Notes under the pieces: model-generated
Databases searched by the model: none
Told to the model about the DNA's origin: nothing
The model's input: only the letters and a program-made list of their open reading frames with translations
Shown here: positions 55,165 through 63,638 of the stretch, one piece after another
Numbering within the stretch: position 1 is the stretch's first letter
Layout of the letters: the number at the start of each line of letters is the position of its first letter
Assembly: GCF_001510715.1 (NCBI RefSeq)
Contig: NZ_LMTJ01000002.1
Location: 631,706-695,705 of the forward strand
DNA from: Bacillus sp. FJAT-29814
GTDB lineage: Bacteria > Bacillota > Bacilli > Bacillales > Cytobacillaceae
Reading direction: 5' to 3'
Length of the DNA stretch: 64,000 nucleotides
Made by a program: the position numbers and the translations under genes

Positions 55165-55578
55165 GCTGTTCCTCCTTGTTAAATGTATACATTCTCTTCA
55201 AACTATGAGTAAAAAGAGGTGCTTGTATAGGCCGTTGCCTGTACATTTAAACAAAAAAGCACTCATTCATATGAGTGTTACTTCTGAATCTGCCGGGCTT
55301 TTTTATTTTTTAGATAATTGTCCTTCCACTAAATCTGTCATGTTCATTTAAGTTGGAATTGGGAATTTAAGAAAGTCGTTAAATTGCCATTGCCGAATTC
55401 AAGCATAAAGAATTCTATTTTTATGTTGTAGATGGAGATTATTATTGTTAAATTCAAAATAGTAAATTAAGGGAAAACCAGTGTTATCTCTTTAGATTGG
55501 GCAGGTACCGGGATTTAGTGATCCCAGTCCCGGACCGACTAATCTTTGTCCTTTATTAATAGGAGGTGGTTACGGATC
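55165..55578. other. Gene-free stretch between antiporter and hydrolase
   Basis: Divergent promoter region. It holds a CACTCAT/ATGAGTG hairpin (about 55261-55281) and a nested palindrome CCGGGA...TCCCGG with inner GGGAT/ATCCC (about 55508-55535). No T-box, tRNA or gene is recognisable. Confidence 0.4.
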
Positions 55579-56466
55579 ATGCAAAATCATGAGCTATTTA
55601 AAAATAGTCAGCTTGCACAAAATTATATGGCTTCCTATGAGAACACATTATCATTATGGCCCGTTCCTTTTGAATCGCTATATGTGGAAACGGAATACGG
55701 AAGTACGCATGTTATTGTTTCAGGACCAGAGGACGGCGAACCTGTCATTTTGCTGAATGGATTTGGTTTTAGTGCAACCATGTGGTATCCGAATGTCGAA
55801 GTTTTAACGCAAACGTTTCGTGTATATGCAGTAGATGTTATCGGTGAATTTAATCGAAGTATCCCAAAAGCGCACTTTAAAGAGAGAAAAGATTATGTCA
55901 ATTGGCTTACATCACTGTTGGACAAACTACATATCGATCAAGCCTATTTTATCGGACATTCTAATGGAGGTTGGCATGTACTTAATCTCGCCATAAGCGC
56001 ACAGCATCGGGTCAAAAAAATGATCTTATTGGCTCCAGCAGCATCCTTTGCTCCTTTCACCAAACAATTTGGAATTCGTTTGTTAGCTGCTAACATCATT
56101 CGTACACGTTCGGTAATCATTAACTTTTGTGCAAAATGGTTTATTAATAAAGACAATCTCCATATGGTCAGTCATCATCTCATTGAGCAGTTTTATCATG
56201 GGATTGTAGGATTTGGATGGAAATATAAAGTCCTGATTCCATCTGTTTATCGTGATGAAGAGTTAATGAATATTACTGTACCTACATTACTCATCATTGG
56301 TGACAAGGAAGTCATTTATAATCCAACACGAGTATTTGCAAGAGCAAAACAACTAATCCCTCACATCTCCACCATATCCATTCCTGGAGTGGGACATGGA
56401 ACCAATATTGAAAAGCCTGATTATATTAATCAACAAATGGTAGATTTCTTGAATATTAAAGCTTAA
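55579..56466 (+). CDS. Alpha/beta hydrolase
   Basis: 295 residues from ATG 55579 (AGGAGGTGG 9 bp upstream). Fold elements: ILLNGFGFSATMWYPNVE (oxyanion loop), nucleophile elbow GHSNGG (Ser-His acyl hydrolase type), late Asp in IIGDKEVIY and His in GVGHGTNIE. Many such enzymes in Bacillus act as esterases or lactonases (YdjP/YcgS-like). Substrate unknown. A palindromic repeat follows the stop codon. Confidence 0.9.
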   Translation: MQNHELFKNSQLAQNYMASYENTLSLWPVPFESLYVETEYGSTHVIVSGPEDGEPVILLNGFGFSATMWYPNVEVLTQTFRVYAVDVIGEFNRSIPKAHFKERKDYVNWLTSLLDKLHIDQAYFIGHSNGGWHVLNLAISAQHRVKKMILLAPAASFAPFTKQFGIRLLAANIIRTRSVIINFCAKWFINKDNLHMVSHHLIEQFYHGIVGFGWKYKVLIPSVYRDEELMNITVPTLLIIGDKEVIYNPTRVFARAKQLIPHISTISIPGVGHGTNIEKPDYINQQMVDFLNIKA

Positions 56467-56471
56467 AAAGA

Positions 56472-56532
56472 GTGCCTGTCACTACCCGAATCATGTCGAG
56501 AAGAATCGACAAATTACGGGTAGTGACAGGCA
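56472..56532. repeat. GTGCCTGTC palindromic repeat, copy 9
   Basis: GTGCCTGTCACTACCCG ... CGGGTAGTGACAGGCA with core TGTCGAGAAGAATCGACA; both arms carry ACT/AGT instead of the ACC/GGT in other copies. It begins 5 bp past the hydrolase stop. Confidence 0.9.
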
Positions 56533-56567
56533 TTTTCTTTAAATGAAGTTTTGGAGTTTCAGGTACC

Positions 56568-56633
56568 GATTATGTGGAGCAGCACGGAAACGGAAAAGTC
56601 GGCCTTTATGGGGATTGGCTAATAATTGCTGAC
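56568..56633 (+). pseudogene. GDPD-gene fragment
   Basis: The translation ...DYVEQHGNGKVGLYGDW... matches NYVKQHGNGKFGLYMET in the GDPD-PhoD fusion gene (59446-59490) over about 40 bp at DNA level. No frame or gene surrounds it. A small recombined or decayed piece of a GDPD paralogue. Confidence 0.55.
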
Positions 56634-56712
56634 GATTTTCGATTCCATTCGCTTGCTCCATAAGGACGAGATCCTACATCCAATGCATTCTTTAAATTCA
56701 AGTTAATATTTA

Positions 56713-56997
56713 TTAAACTGGATATACTGTTTTATGATCTACAATAATCGTAATTGTGGACTTTTCCTTGTTAAACTCAACATTACCATCCGATGTATAA
56801 TACCAAGTCTTTTGGTTTTTCTCCACATCAAATAGATTTAATTCCTCTTTAAATTTGATGATATCTTTGGAATCTTCATCGGATACTTTCATAAAAATGA
56901 CCCACTTATCATGTTCTGGATGAATCTCATATTCATCTGTTTGATAAAAGAGTCGGCTTCCAATCGAATGACGAATCAATAACATATTAGGCACCAC
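56713..56997 (-). CDS. Hypothetical protein coupled to pirin gene
   Basis: 94 residues, or slightly fewer from an internal ATG (MLLIRHSIGSRLFYQTDEYE). Overlaps the pirin gene by 11 bp, so translational coupling is likely. Acidic and beta-rich looking with a terminal VDHKTVYPV. I do not recognise a family. Its position suggests a partner of the quinone/electrophile-response genes next to it. Confidence 0.6.
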   Translation of the reverse strand: MVPNMLLIRHSIGSRLFYQTDEYEIHPEHDKWVIFMKVSDEDSKDIIKFKEELNLFDVEKNQKTWYYTSDGNVEFNKEKSTITIIVDHKTVYPV

Positions 56998-57694
56998 CCA
57001 AATCTATCAATAAAAAGACGGTTTCTTTTGTTGACTTTAAAGTAAGTTCATTTCGTGCAGTTATACGTGCACTGTCTCTTTTTCCAACAACAACATCTTC
57101 TTCTAAAATTAGCTCTCCATCAATCACAAAGACATACATCTTTCTTCCTTGTTCTTGTTGATAGAAGATCTCTTCTCCTGCATCCAATTTGCATAAGTAT
57201 AATGTAACATCACTATGAATCTCCGCAGCCCCATTGGTTGGGGTTGAAGAAACAATTGGTAACAACTTATTCCTCATTGAATCAACATTAAAAGAAATAT
57301 CCTCATAGGAAGGAGGTAATTGCTTTTTGGAAGGTATAAACCATAGCTGTAAAAAGCTTGCTTCCTCTTCTAAAGAAGGATTCATTTCAGAATGGAGTAA
57401 ACCAGTTCCTGCCGTCATACGCTGAACATTTCCAAATCGTAATACCCCACTATTCCCCAGACTATCTTCATGCTTTAATTGACCATGCAATACAATCGAT
57501 ACAATTTCCGCTTCCCTATGTGGATGTATGCCAAATCCTTTTCCTGCTTGTACTGTGTCATCATTAAAAACACGAAGTGGACCAAATTGGATATTTTCCT
57601 CATCATAGTACTCACCAAATGAAAAACTAAGATTGCTCTCTAACCAATCATTTTTTACAGAGTAACGAGATGCTGCCGGAAATCTCTGAATCAT
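56987..57694 (-). CDS. Pirin-family protein (bicupin)
   Basis: 235 residues. N-terminal cupin has FGPLRVFNDDTVQAGKGFGIHPHREAEIVSIVLHG with the three metal-binding His/Glu (HPHRE), then VQRMTAGTGLLHSEMNPS. The second cupin is less conserved. Pirins act as quercetinase-like dioxygenases or redox sensors. Divergent from the FMN reductase gene across an operator array that suggests a quinone-responsive role. Confidence 0.92.
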   Translation of the reverse strand: MIQRFPAASRYSVKNDWLESNLSFSFGEYYDEENIQFGPLRVFNDDTVQAGKGFGIHPHREAEIVSIVLHGQLKHEDSLGNSGVLRFGNVQRMTAGTGLLHSEMNPSLEEEASFLQLWFIPSKKQLPPSYEDISFNVDSMRNKLLPIVSSTPTNGAAEIHSDVTLYLCKLDAGEEIFYQQEQGRKMYVFVIDGELILEEDVVVGKRDSARITARNELTLKSTKETVFLLIDLGGA

Positions 57695-57910
57695 TTATCT
57701 CACTCCTAAATATCTCGAATTAAAGGCAAATATATATGAAAAAGCCCAACCTGTCAATTTTCGCCTACTATAAATTAGGAGGAAAATTTAACGAGTATTA
57801 TCCTATGACAGTAAAAACTACAATGACGACAAAGAACACTACTGTCTCTCATATTGTTAACAAGTCTTATAGCAAATTGCTTTAATCGTTAAAGCATTTC
57901 TTTTGCTAAT

Positions 57911-57970
57911 TTATCTCGAATTCAATATAATTATCTCGAACTCAAGGTAATTATATTGAATTCAAAATAA
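57911..57970. promoter_or_regulatory. Three abutting 20-bp palindromic operators, MhqR/MarR-like
   Basis: TTATCTCGAATTCAATATAA, TTATCTCGAACTCAAGGTAA and TTATATTGAATTCAAAATAA sit head to tail with no gap. Each is an imperfect palindrome around a GAATTC-like centre, resembling operators of the quinone-sensing MarR regulator MhqR. A fourth partial copy (ATATCTCGAATT) lies at 57710-57721 near the pirin start. They lie between the divergent pirin and FMN-reductase genes. Confidence 0.7.
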
Positions 57971-57992
57971 AATAGAAGGATGGATAAGTAGT

Positions 57993-58541
57993 ATGACAAA
58001 AGTTGGTATTATCGTTGGTAGTCTTCGTAAAAATTCTTTTTCAAAACAAGTTGCTAATAACGTAGCCCCTTTATTCCCAGAAGGATATGTAACAGAGTTT
58101 GTTGAAATTGGCAACCTACCATTATTTAACCAAGATTTTGAAGGAGACCTAGGAACTCCTGCAGAATATACTGCATTCCGTAATACAATCAAAGAATTAG
58201 ACGCGGTATTATTTGTAACACCTGAATATAACCGTTCTATCCCTGCTGTATTAAAAAATGCACTTGATGTAGCATCACGCCCTTATGGAGAAAGTGTTTG
58301 GAGTGGAAAACCTGCAGCAATCATTAGCCAATCTCCAGGTGCTCTTGCTGGATTCGGTTCAAACCATCACTTACGTCAAGTACTTTCATTTTTAAATATG
58401 CCCGTTGTTCAACAACCAGAAGCATATATTGGTTCTGTACATGAATTATTAGATGAAAATGGTAAACTGAATGAAGGAACAGTAGAATTCCTACAAGGTT
58501 TCGTTAATGAATTCGTTGAATTAATCAAGAAATATCATTAA
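57993..58541 (+). CDS. NADPH-dependent FMN reductase / quinone reductase
   Basis: 182 residues. FMN-binding loops GSLRKNSFSKQVA and TPEYNRSIPAVLKNALDVASRPYG and the third loop QSPGALAGFGSNHHLRQVL. Member of the NADPH-dependent FMN reductase (ArsH/chromate-reductase/azoreductase-like) family; likely reduces quinones or azo compounds. AAGGATGG precedes ATG. Divergent with pirin behind the operator array. Confidence 0.93.
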   Translation: MTKVGIIVGSLRKNSFSKQVANNVAPLFPEGYVTEFVEIGNLPLFNQDFEGDLGTPAEYTAFRNTIKELDAVLFVTPEYNRSIPAVLKNALDVASRPYGESVWSGKPAAIISQSPGALAGFGSNHHLRQVLSFLNMPVVQQPEAYIGSVHELLDENGKLNEGTVEFLQGFVNEFVELIKKYH

Positions 58542-58550
58542 GTTATACAA

Positions 58551-58600
58551 AGTTGGAGTGTTGTGCAAAACATACTGCCAACTCTCCAACTTTATTTTTA
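58551..58600 (+). terminator. Terminator of the FMN reductase gene
   Basis: AGTTGGAG/CTCCAACT stem with a 25-nt loop, then TTATTTTTA. Confidence 0.65.
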
Positions 58601-58710
58601 TAGCAAGTTAACTGGCGGGATAAATATTCATTATACATTTTTCCCTTCAATAGAAAATGGCTTTGCTTCACTGCCATGGGCCGGTTTTCCAGAAGGCCCA
58701 CAAAAAAAAC

Positions 58711-58741
58711 GAATTCCAAATAGGAATTTGTTTTTTTGTTT
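58711..58741 (+). terminator. Additional terminator-like hairpin
   Basis: AATTCC/GGAATT followed by TGTTTTTTTG, with a GGGCC/GGCCC hairpin just upstream (58679-58701). No gene between it and the FMN reductase; it isolates the downstream phosphatase gene. Confidence 0.5.
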
Positions 58742-58874
58742 TGGAGAGTTCAAGTGTTAACCCAAAGAAATTTATTTCGCCTAAGATTATAAACCTATCG
58801 ATTGCAGGTCATTTAACCTATAAAATTCAGGATTTCTATTATTTTATATAAGAAGAAATAACTGTTTTTTCCAG

Positions 58875-58913
58875 TTTACAGTTTATTCAAACTCTATTAA
58901 CTATCACTCAACA
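58875..58913 (+). promoter_or_regulatory. PhoP box: four half-sites at 11-bp period
   Basis: TTTACA-N5-TTCAAA-N5-TTAACT-N5-TCAACA. It matches the Bacillus PhoP-binding rule of four direct TTAACA-like hexamers. A TATAGT -10 candidate at 58929-58934 follows 15 bp later, and the GDPD-PhoD gene starts at 58968. Confidence 0.8.
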
Positions 58914-58967
58914 TTCCTCCTATATGTTTATAGTCGAAGACATAATTTTATAGGAGATGATGGAAAG

Positions 58968-61184
58968 ATGAAGAAAAGTTTGATTGCCGGCCTTGCCACT
59001 CTCTCGCTGTCGGTTTCAGTAGCAGCCCCTTATGCCGTTTTAGCCAAACCGATTGAAATTTCAGCTACTGACAATGGACAATCCACCTTAAAGCCGCTTA
59101 CCTCCGATGTCGCGGTCATTGCCCATCGTGGTGCCTCTGCCTATGGCCCAGAACACACACTTGTGGCCTACAAACAGGCCATGACCATGGGGGCCGATTA
59201 TGTCGAATTCGATTTACAAATGACCAAGGATGGCCAATTGATTGCCCTGCATGATGAAACCTTAAACCGGACCACCAATGTCGAAGAGCTATATCCGAAC
59301 CGGGCACCATGGCGGGTAAAGGATTTTACCCTCGAAGAGATCAAGCGTCTCGATGCGGGCTCTTGGTTCAATCAAGCCCATCCCGATCAGGCAAAAACGG
59401 CTTACATAGGACAGCAAGTTCCAACCCTTGAGGAAGCCATCAATTATGTCAAGCAGCACGGAAACGGAAAGTTCGGCCTTTATATGGAAACAAAGGCACC
59501 CAATGTTTATCCTGGAATGGAAGAGAAAGTAATTGAAATCTTGAAAAAAACCAATGTCCTGGATCAGGAAAAACTGTTCCTCGAATCGTTCAGTGAGGAA
59601 AGCCTTCGCAAATTAAGAACACTTGCCCCTAACGTAAAACTGGTACAGCTTTATACGGGAGGCATGCTGGCAGGCAAAGACGTATTTCAGGAAATGAAAC
59701 GGGTTTCCGACTATGCTTCTGGCGTGGGCCCCAGCAAAGAACTGGTGGTTCCAAAGTTGATGCAAGCGGCGCATCAAAACCAGCTGCTCGTTCATCCTTG
59801 GACTGTCAACTCCCAAGATGACATGATCTCCTTGCTCTCTCTTGGTGTCGACGGCCAGTTCACCAACAATACCGACCTGCTGGTGAACATACTGGACAAG
59901 CCGTTTATCTCACACGGGGTGGCAAGCGGTGATGTGACCGATTCTTCCGCCATCCTATGGACCAGGACGAACGCCAAAGCCAACGTGCAATTTGAAATTT
60001 CAACAGAAAGCACGTTCAAACATAATACCATTGTTAAAACAAGCGCGGCGGAGATCAAGAACGATTTTACCGTAAAGGTCGAAGTGAACGGATTAAAACC
60101 CGACACCAAGTATTATTACCGGGCACATGCGGTTTCCAGCAAGCATACCGTAACTGGTTCCTTTAAAACGGCACCGGCAGAAAACAGCCTAAAGCCATTG
60201 ACGATGGTTTGGGGCGGTGATACGGGCGGCCATGGCGAGATACCGCCATATAAATCGTTCGAAGCGATGTCAGCCTTAAATCCAGACTTCTTCCTGTACA
60301 GCGGTGACACCATTTATGCCGACAGCCCTACCCCGGCTGTACCGAATCCACCTTCACAAAAGGTAGAGGATTTCTGGGCAAAGTATAAAGAAATAAGGAC
60401 GGATAAAGGGTTCCGCAGCCTCCTGCAAAAAACAGCAACCTTTGCGACCTGGGACGACCATGAAGTCATCAATGACTTTTCAGGACCATCCGAGCCGCTG
60501 ACGCCAACCGGATTACGCGCGTTTAAAAACTACTGGCCCATCTCCAATCAACGCAGCGACGCAGACAAACTGTATCACAAGTATTCTTGGGGCAATACGA
60601 TGGATATGATGATGTTAAACAACCGGGGCTATCGCTCTCCAAACACGCAGGCTGATGGACCTGATAAAACCATGCTTGGGGGCGAACAAGTAGAATGGCT
60701 GAAGCAGCAGCTGCTTGAATCAGACGCAAAGGTGAAATTGGTTGCGTCCTCTGTTCCGATCTCCATTCCAACCGGTAAAGCCATGTCGCGAGACGGATGG
60801 GCCAACGGCGACAATGTCAATCCGAATGATCCAACAGGGTTTGAGCAGGAGTTCAAGGAAATCTCTGATTTTATCATCGAAAATGGAATCAAGAACGTTT
60901 TCTTCGTTACAACTGACGTTCACTTTGCAGAAGTCATCAAATATGATGCCAATCATGATGGGAAAACGGATTATAACGAATTGATCAGCGGACCGATTGG
61001 CGCTGTGAAGATTAATCCAGGAACATTGGACCCAACCTTCGGGCCTGAACGGTTATATGCCGAAGGAAACTTCTTCAACTTTGGCGTATTCCGTATCGAC
61101 CCAGCCACCCAGAAAGCAACGGTCGAAATTCAGGATGAAAATGGCCAAGTCCATTTCAGCCATACCTTCCAATTGGAAGATTAA
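58968..61184 (+). CDS. Secreted GDPD-PhoD fusion phosphodiesterase
   Basis: 738 residues. Signal peptide (MKKSLIAGLATLSLSVSVAA, cut near VLA, about residue 26). Glycerophosphodiester phosphodiesterase domain about 46-312: AHRGASAYGPEHT (His53/Arg54), VEFDLQMTKDG and LHDETLNRTT. Then a PhoD-like domain about 313-738: GVASGDVTDSSAILWTR N-domain, SGDTIYAD (about 444), TWDDHEVINDF (about 494) and TTDVHF (about 648) as metal/catalytic motifs. In B. subtilis GlpQ (exo) and PhoD (endo) degrade wall teichoic acid under phosphate starvation as separate proteins; here both are in one chain. The PhoP box upstream fits this. No wall anchor. Confidence 0.93.
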   Translation: MKKSLIAGLATLSLSVSVAAPYAVLAKPIEISATDNGQSTLKPLTSDVAVIAHRGASAYGPEHTLVAYKQAMTMGADYVEFDLQMTKDGQLIALHDETLNRTTNVEELYPNRAPWRVKDFTLEEIKRLDAGSWFNQAHPDQAKTAYIGQQVPTLEEAINYVKQHGNGKFGLYMETKAPNVYPGMEEKVIEILKKTNVLDQEKLFLESFSEESLRKLRTLAPNVKLVQLYTGGMLAGKDVFQEMKRVSDYASGVGPSKELVVPKLMQAAHQNQLLVHPWTVNSQDDMISLLSLGVDGQFTNNTDLLVNILDKPFISHGVASGDVTDSSAILWTRTNAKANVQFEISTESTFKHNTIVKTSAAEIKNDFTVKVEVNGLKPDTKYYYRAHAVSSKHTVTGSFKTAPAENSLKPLTMVWGGDTGGHGEIPPYKSFEAMSALNPDFFLYSGDTIYADSPTPAVPNPPSQKVEDFWAKYKEIRTDKGFRSLLQKTATFATWDDHEVINDFSGPSEPLTPTGLRAFKNYWPISNQRSDADKLYHKYSWGNTMDMMMLNNRGYRSPNTQADGPDKTMLGGEQVEWLKQQLLESDAKVKLVASSVPISIPTGKAMSRDGWANGDNVNPNDPTGFEQEFKEISDFIIENGIKNVFFVTTDVHFAEVIKYDANHDGKTDYNELISGPIGAVKINPGTLDPTFGPERLYAEGNFFNFGVFRIDPATQKATVEIQDENGQVHFSHTFQLED

Positions 61185-61202
61185 TATTATAGGAAAATAC
61201 AC

Positions 61203-61246
61203 GGGGACGGTTCTCTTGGCTTTTTTGTGCCATATGAACCGTCCCA
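61203..61246 (+). terminator. Large stem-loop after the GDPD-PhoD gene
   Basis: GGGGACGGTTC and GAACCGTCCC pair around a 22-nt T-containing loop. It may end transcription, or be a separate dispersed palindrome; only one copy was seen in this window. Confidence 0.55.
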
Positions 61247-61264
61247 TGGTATTCTCAACGATTG

Positions 61265-62158
61265 TTAGTTGTCTTTAAATTGGAATTCATTATGATAAAA
61301 TTCAAAAAAGAATGGAAGGAATTTGTCTACTATCTCAGAGTTATGATCCTTCCTCCACGCAATGGATGCCTCAACCGCAACATTTATGTCTTCCACTTTA
61401 CGTAGTATGACCCTATCTGCAGGAATCATCGGGGATGGAGTCAATGCTACTCCCATGCCGGCAGCAACCAGCGCCAAAACAGTTTGAAGGTCATTGGCCT
61501 GAATCTTTATATTGGGTGCGAATCCCGCCCTTTGGAAAATGCTCATAAACGTATCGTAATACAAAACACCTGCGGATTTAGGTGTCATGATAAAGGTTTC
61601 GTCTGCCAAATCACGAATGTAAATGGACTGTTTGTTTGCTAGGGGATGATTCTCCGGTAATGCAGCCTTAAAACGCACTTTTTTTATCGGCCTTACATGA
61701 AGTTTACTGCTATTGATTGGAGCGGATACGATACCGATATCAATCCTTTTTTCATTTAATGCTTTGACTATATCGGCTGTACTCAGTTGGTGAAATGCAA
61801 ACCCTACTTGAGGATGAAGTTCAAGGTATTTTTGAACGAAAGGAATCAGATCCTGGACTGTTCCAGTGAAACCCATTCTTAATTCACCTTCCATCCCGGT
61901 GGAGGATAATCGCGTAATAACGCATGCTTGTTCCACTTGATCAAGGATTTGATATGCCTTGTTCAGAAACACCTTTCCAGCGTTTGTCAACTCAACATAC
62001 CGCTTTGTCCGATAAAACAATTGGGCACCAATTTCCTCCTCCAACTCCTGAATTTGCCTGCTAAGAGGCGGTTGGGCGATGTGTAACCTTTCCGCTGCTC
62101 GACCAAAGTTTAATTCCTCCGCAAGTGCCAGAAAATATCGGATATGCCTCAGTTCCAT
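61265..62158 (-). CDS. LysR family transcriptional regulator
   Basis: 297 residues. N-terminal helix-turn-helix (MELRHIRYFLALAEELNFGRAAERLHIAQPPLSRQIQELEEEIG), then a periplasmic-binding-like effector domain (GELRMGFTGTVQDLIP). CynR/CbbR-like. Divergently transcribed from the M24-family hydrolase across 133 bp, the usual LysR-target arrangement, so it likely controls that gene. Confidence 0.94.
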   Translation of the reverse strand: MELRHIRYFLALAEELNFGRAAERLHIAQPPLSRQIQELEEEIGAQLFYRTKRYVELTNAGKVFLNKAYQILDQVEQACVITRLSSTGMEGELRMGFTGTVQDLIPFVQKYLELHPQVGFAFHQLSTADIVKALNEKRIDIGIVSAPINSSKLHVRPIKKVRFKAALPENHPLANKQSIYIRDLADETFIMTPKSAGVLYYDTFMSIFQRAGFAPNIKIQANDLQTVLALVAAGMGVALTPSPMIPADRVILRKVEDINVAVEASIAWRKDHNSEIVDKFLPFFFEFYHNEFQFKDN

Positions 62159-62291
62159 ATACGTTCTTCCTTCCTATCATCAATACCTAATAGGTATTAA
62201 TAGAAGTGATTTTAGGTATTTCTCTTCATTATTTTGATTTTTTAAAATAAAGTCAAGGGAAGAAAACTTCTAGCAAAGGGAGAATTTATAT

Positions 62292-63473
62292 ATGTTGAAA
62301 CAAGAATTGCTATATAGAATAGGTCGCCTTCAAAAGACACTGGAAACACACTCTATAGATTCCTACATCATCACTGCTGAAGAGGATATCTGGTACTTTA
62401 CCAATATTACCTATAAACCGGAAGAACGACCATTTTTTCTCGTTATATCTCCCGATCAACAGCCCGTATTAGTGGTGCCAAAACTCGAAGAATCCCATGT
62501 TTATAAAGGAATTATAGATTGTAAGGTTATCACCTATTGGGATTATCCTTCACCGGTTGGAGAAAACTGGAATGAGGTATTGAATGATTTTATTAAAAGA
62601 TTTGGAAGAACGGGAATAGAGGACAATGTGAAAGCGGAAGTATTTTTAAAAATCAAAGCAAAGGAACTGGTTCCAAGTCAGCTAATCGTAGAACAACGGA
62701 AACTAAAAAGTCCATACGAGCTTGAAAAAATTAGATCGAGTGCAAGGATCTCAGATAGAGCAATGGAAATGATTTTTAAATCCGTTTATAAAGGGGCTAC
62801 TGTCATTGAACCATTCGCCTTGTCACGAAGCGTCCAAACCGAGCTCATTCGGACAAAGCAATTTGATCCCATCACGACTTCACTCCTGACTGCCGTTTGG
62901 CCAGCACCCATTAGTTCCATGCCACATAGTATTCCCAACTTAGGTGATCGGTTGGGTTCAGGACCGAACGTGGCGATGGCTTATTTTAGAATAAACGGAT
63001 ATGCCTCCGAATGTGAACGAACCTTTTTCCTTGAAAATCCGACAGACGAAGAGGAAGAGTTATTCCACCTCATGATGACTGCCCGGCAAAGGGCATTGAA
63101 AGTTTTGAAAGCCGGGGCGAGAGCAGCTGATGTCGATTCCGAAGCAAGGAATTATCTTATCAAGAATGGATTAAGTGAAAATCTGCTGCATCGAACGGGG
63201 CATGGTGTGGGCCTGGGGAACCATGAGGCACCTTTTATCGCGGAAGGCAGTAATGAAATTTTGGAAGAAAATATGGTGATCACGATAGAACCCGGTATTT
63301 ATATTGATGGAGTTGGAGGTTACAGGCACTCCGACACGATTCTTGTGACCAGGGAGGGGTATGAATTATTAACAACAGCCCCTACAGAACTATCTGATGT
63401 CATCATGAAGAGGCCGAATCCCATAGCTAAACTAAAAGGCAGCCTTATACAAAAATCATTAAAAATTGAATAA
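62292..63473 (+). CDS. M24-family pita-bread hydrolase with altered metal site
   Basis: 393 residues. Creatinase-N domain (YIITAEEDIWYFTNITYKP) and a C-terminal M24 fold: HRTGHGVGLGNHEAP and ITIEPGIY are intact. The usual Asp-Asp metal pair is replaced: the segment reads AYFRINGYASECERTF (first Asp lost, second Asp to Glu), and the final Glu in the REDT position reads RHSDT (Glu to Ser). This resembles metal-independent members such as creatinase rather than aminopeptidase P. Substrate unknown. Start ATG; AAAGGGAG upstream. Confidence 0.88.
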   Translation: MLKQELLYRIGRLQKTLETHSIDSYIITAEEDIWYFTNITYKPEERPFFLVISPDQQPVLVVPKLEESHVYKGIIDCKVITYWDYPSPVGENWNEVLNDFIKRFGRTGIEDNVKAEVFLKIKAKELVPSQLIVEQRKLKSPYELEKIRSSARISDRAMEMIFKSVYKGATVIEPFALSRSVQTELIRTKQFDPITTSLLTAVWPAPISSMPHSIPNLGDRLGSGPNVAMAYFRINGYASECERTFFLENPTDEEEELFHLMMTARQRALKVLKAGARAADVDSEARNYLIKNGLSENLLHRTGHGVGLGNHEAPFIAEGSNEILEENMVITIEPGIYIDGVGGYRHSDTILVTREGYELLTTAPTELSDVIMKRPNPIAKLKGSLIQKSLKIE

Positions 63474-63482
63474 AATCTTGTG

Positions 63483-63510
63483 GAGAACCGTAGGTGGTTC
63501 TCTTGTTTTA
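63483..63510 (+). terminator. Terminator of the M24 gene
   Basis: GAGAACC/GGTTCTC stem followed by TTGTTTT, 10 bp past the stop. Confidence 0.8.
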
Positions 63511-63528
63511 ATTAAGCCAAAAAAAAGA

Positions 63529-63578
63529 GTGCCAGTCACTACCCGTATATCGATAAAATACGGGTAGTAACTATGGAC
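63529..63578. repeat. GTGCCTGTC-family repeat, shortened copy 10
   Basis: GTGCCAGTCACTACCCGTAT ... ATACGGGTAGTAACTATGGAC; the inner GTCGA hairpin is lost and replaced by ATCGATAAA. Confidence 0.75.
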
Positions 63579-63638
63579 TTTGTTGCATAATTTATCTTCT
63601 CTATTAGTTTTTTATAAAAGAAAATAATAAGGCACTTA

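Noticed and set aside
55165..55578. T-box or other riboswitch upstream of the alpha/beta hydrolase
   Set aside because: Hairpins exist, but no T-box sequence, specifier or other known aptamer core was seen.
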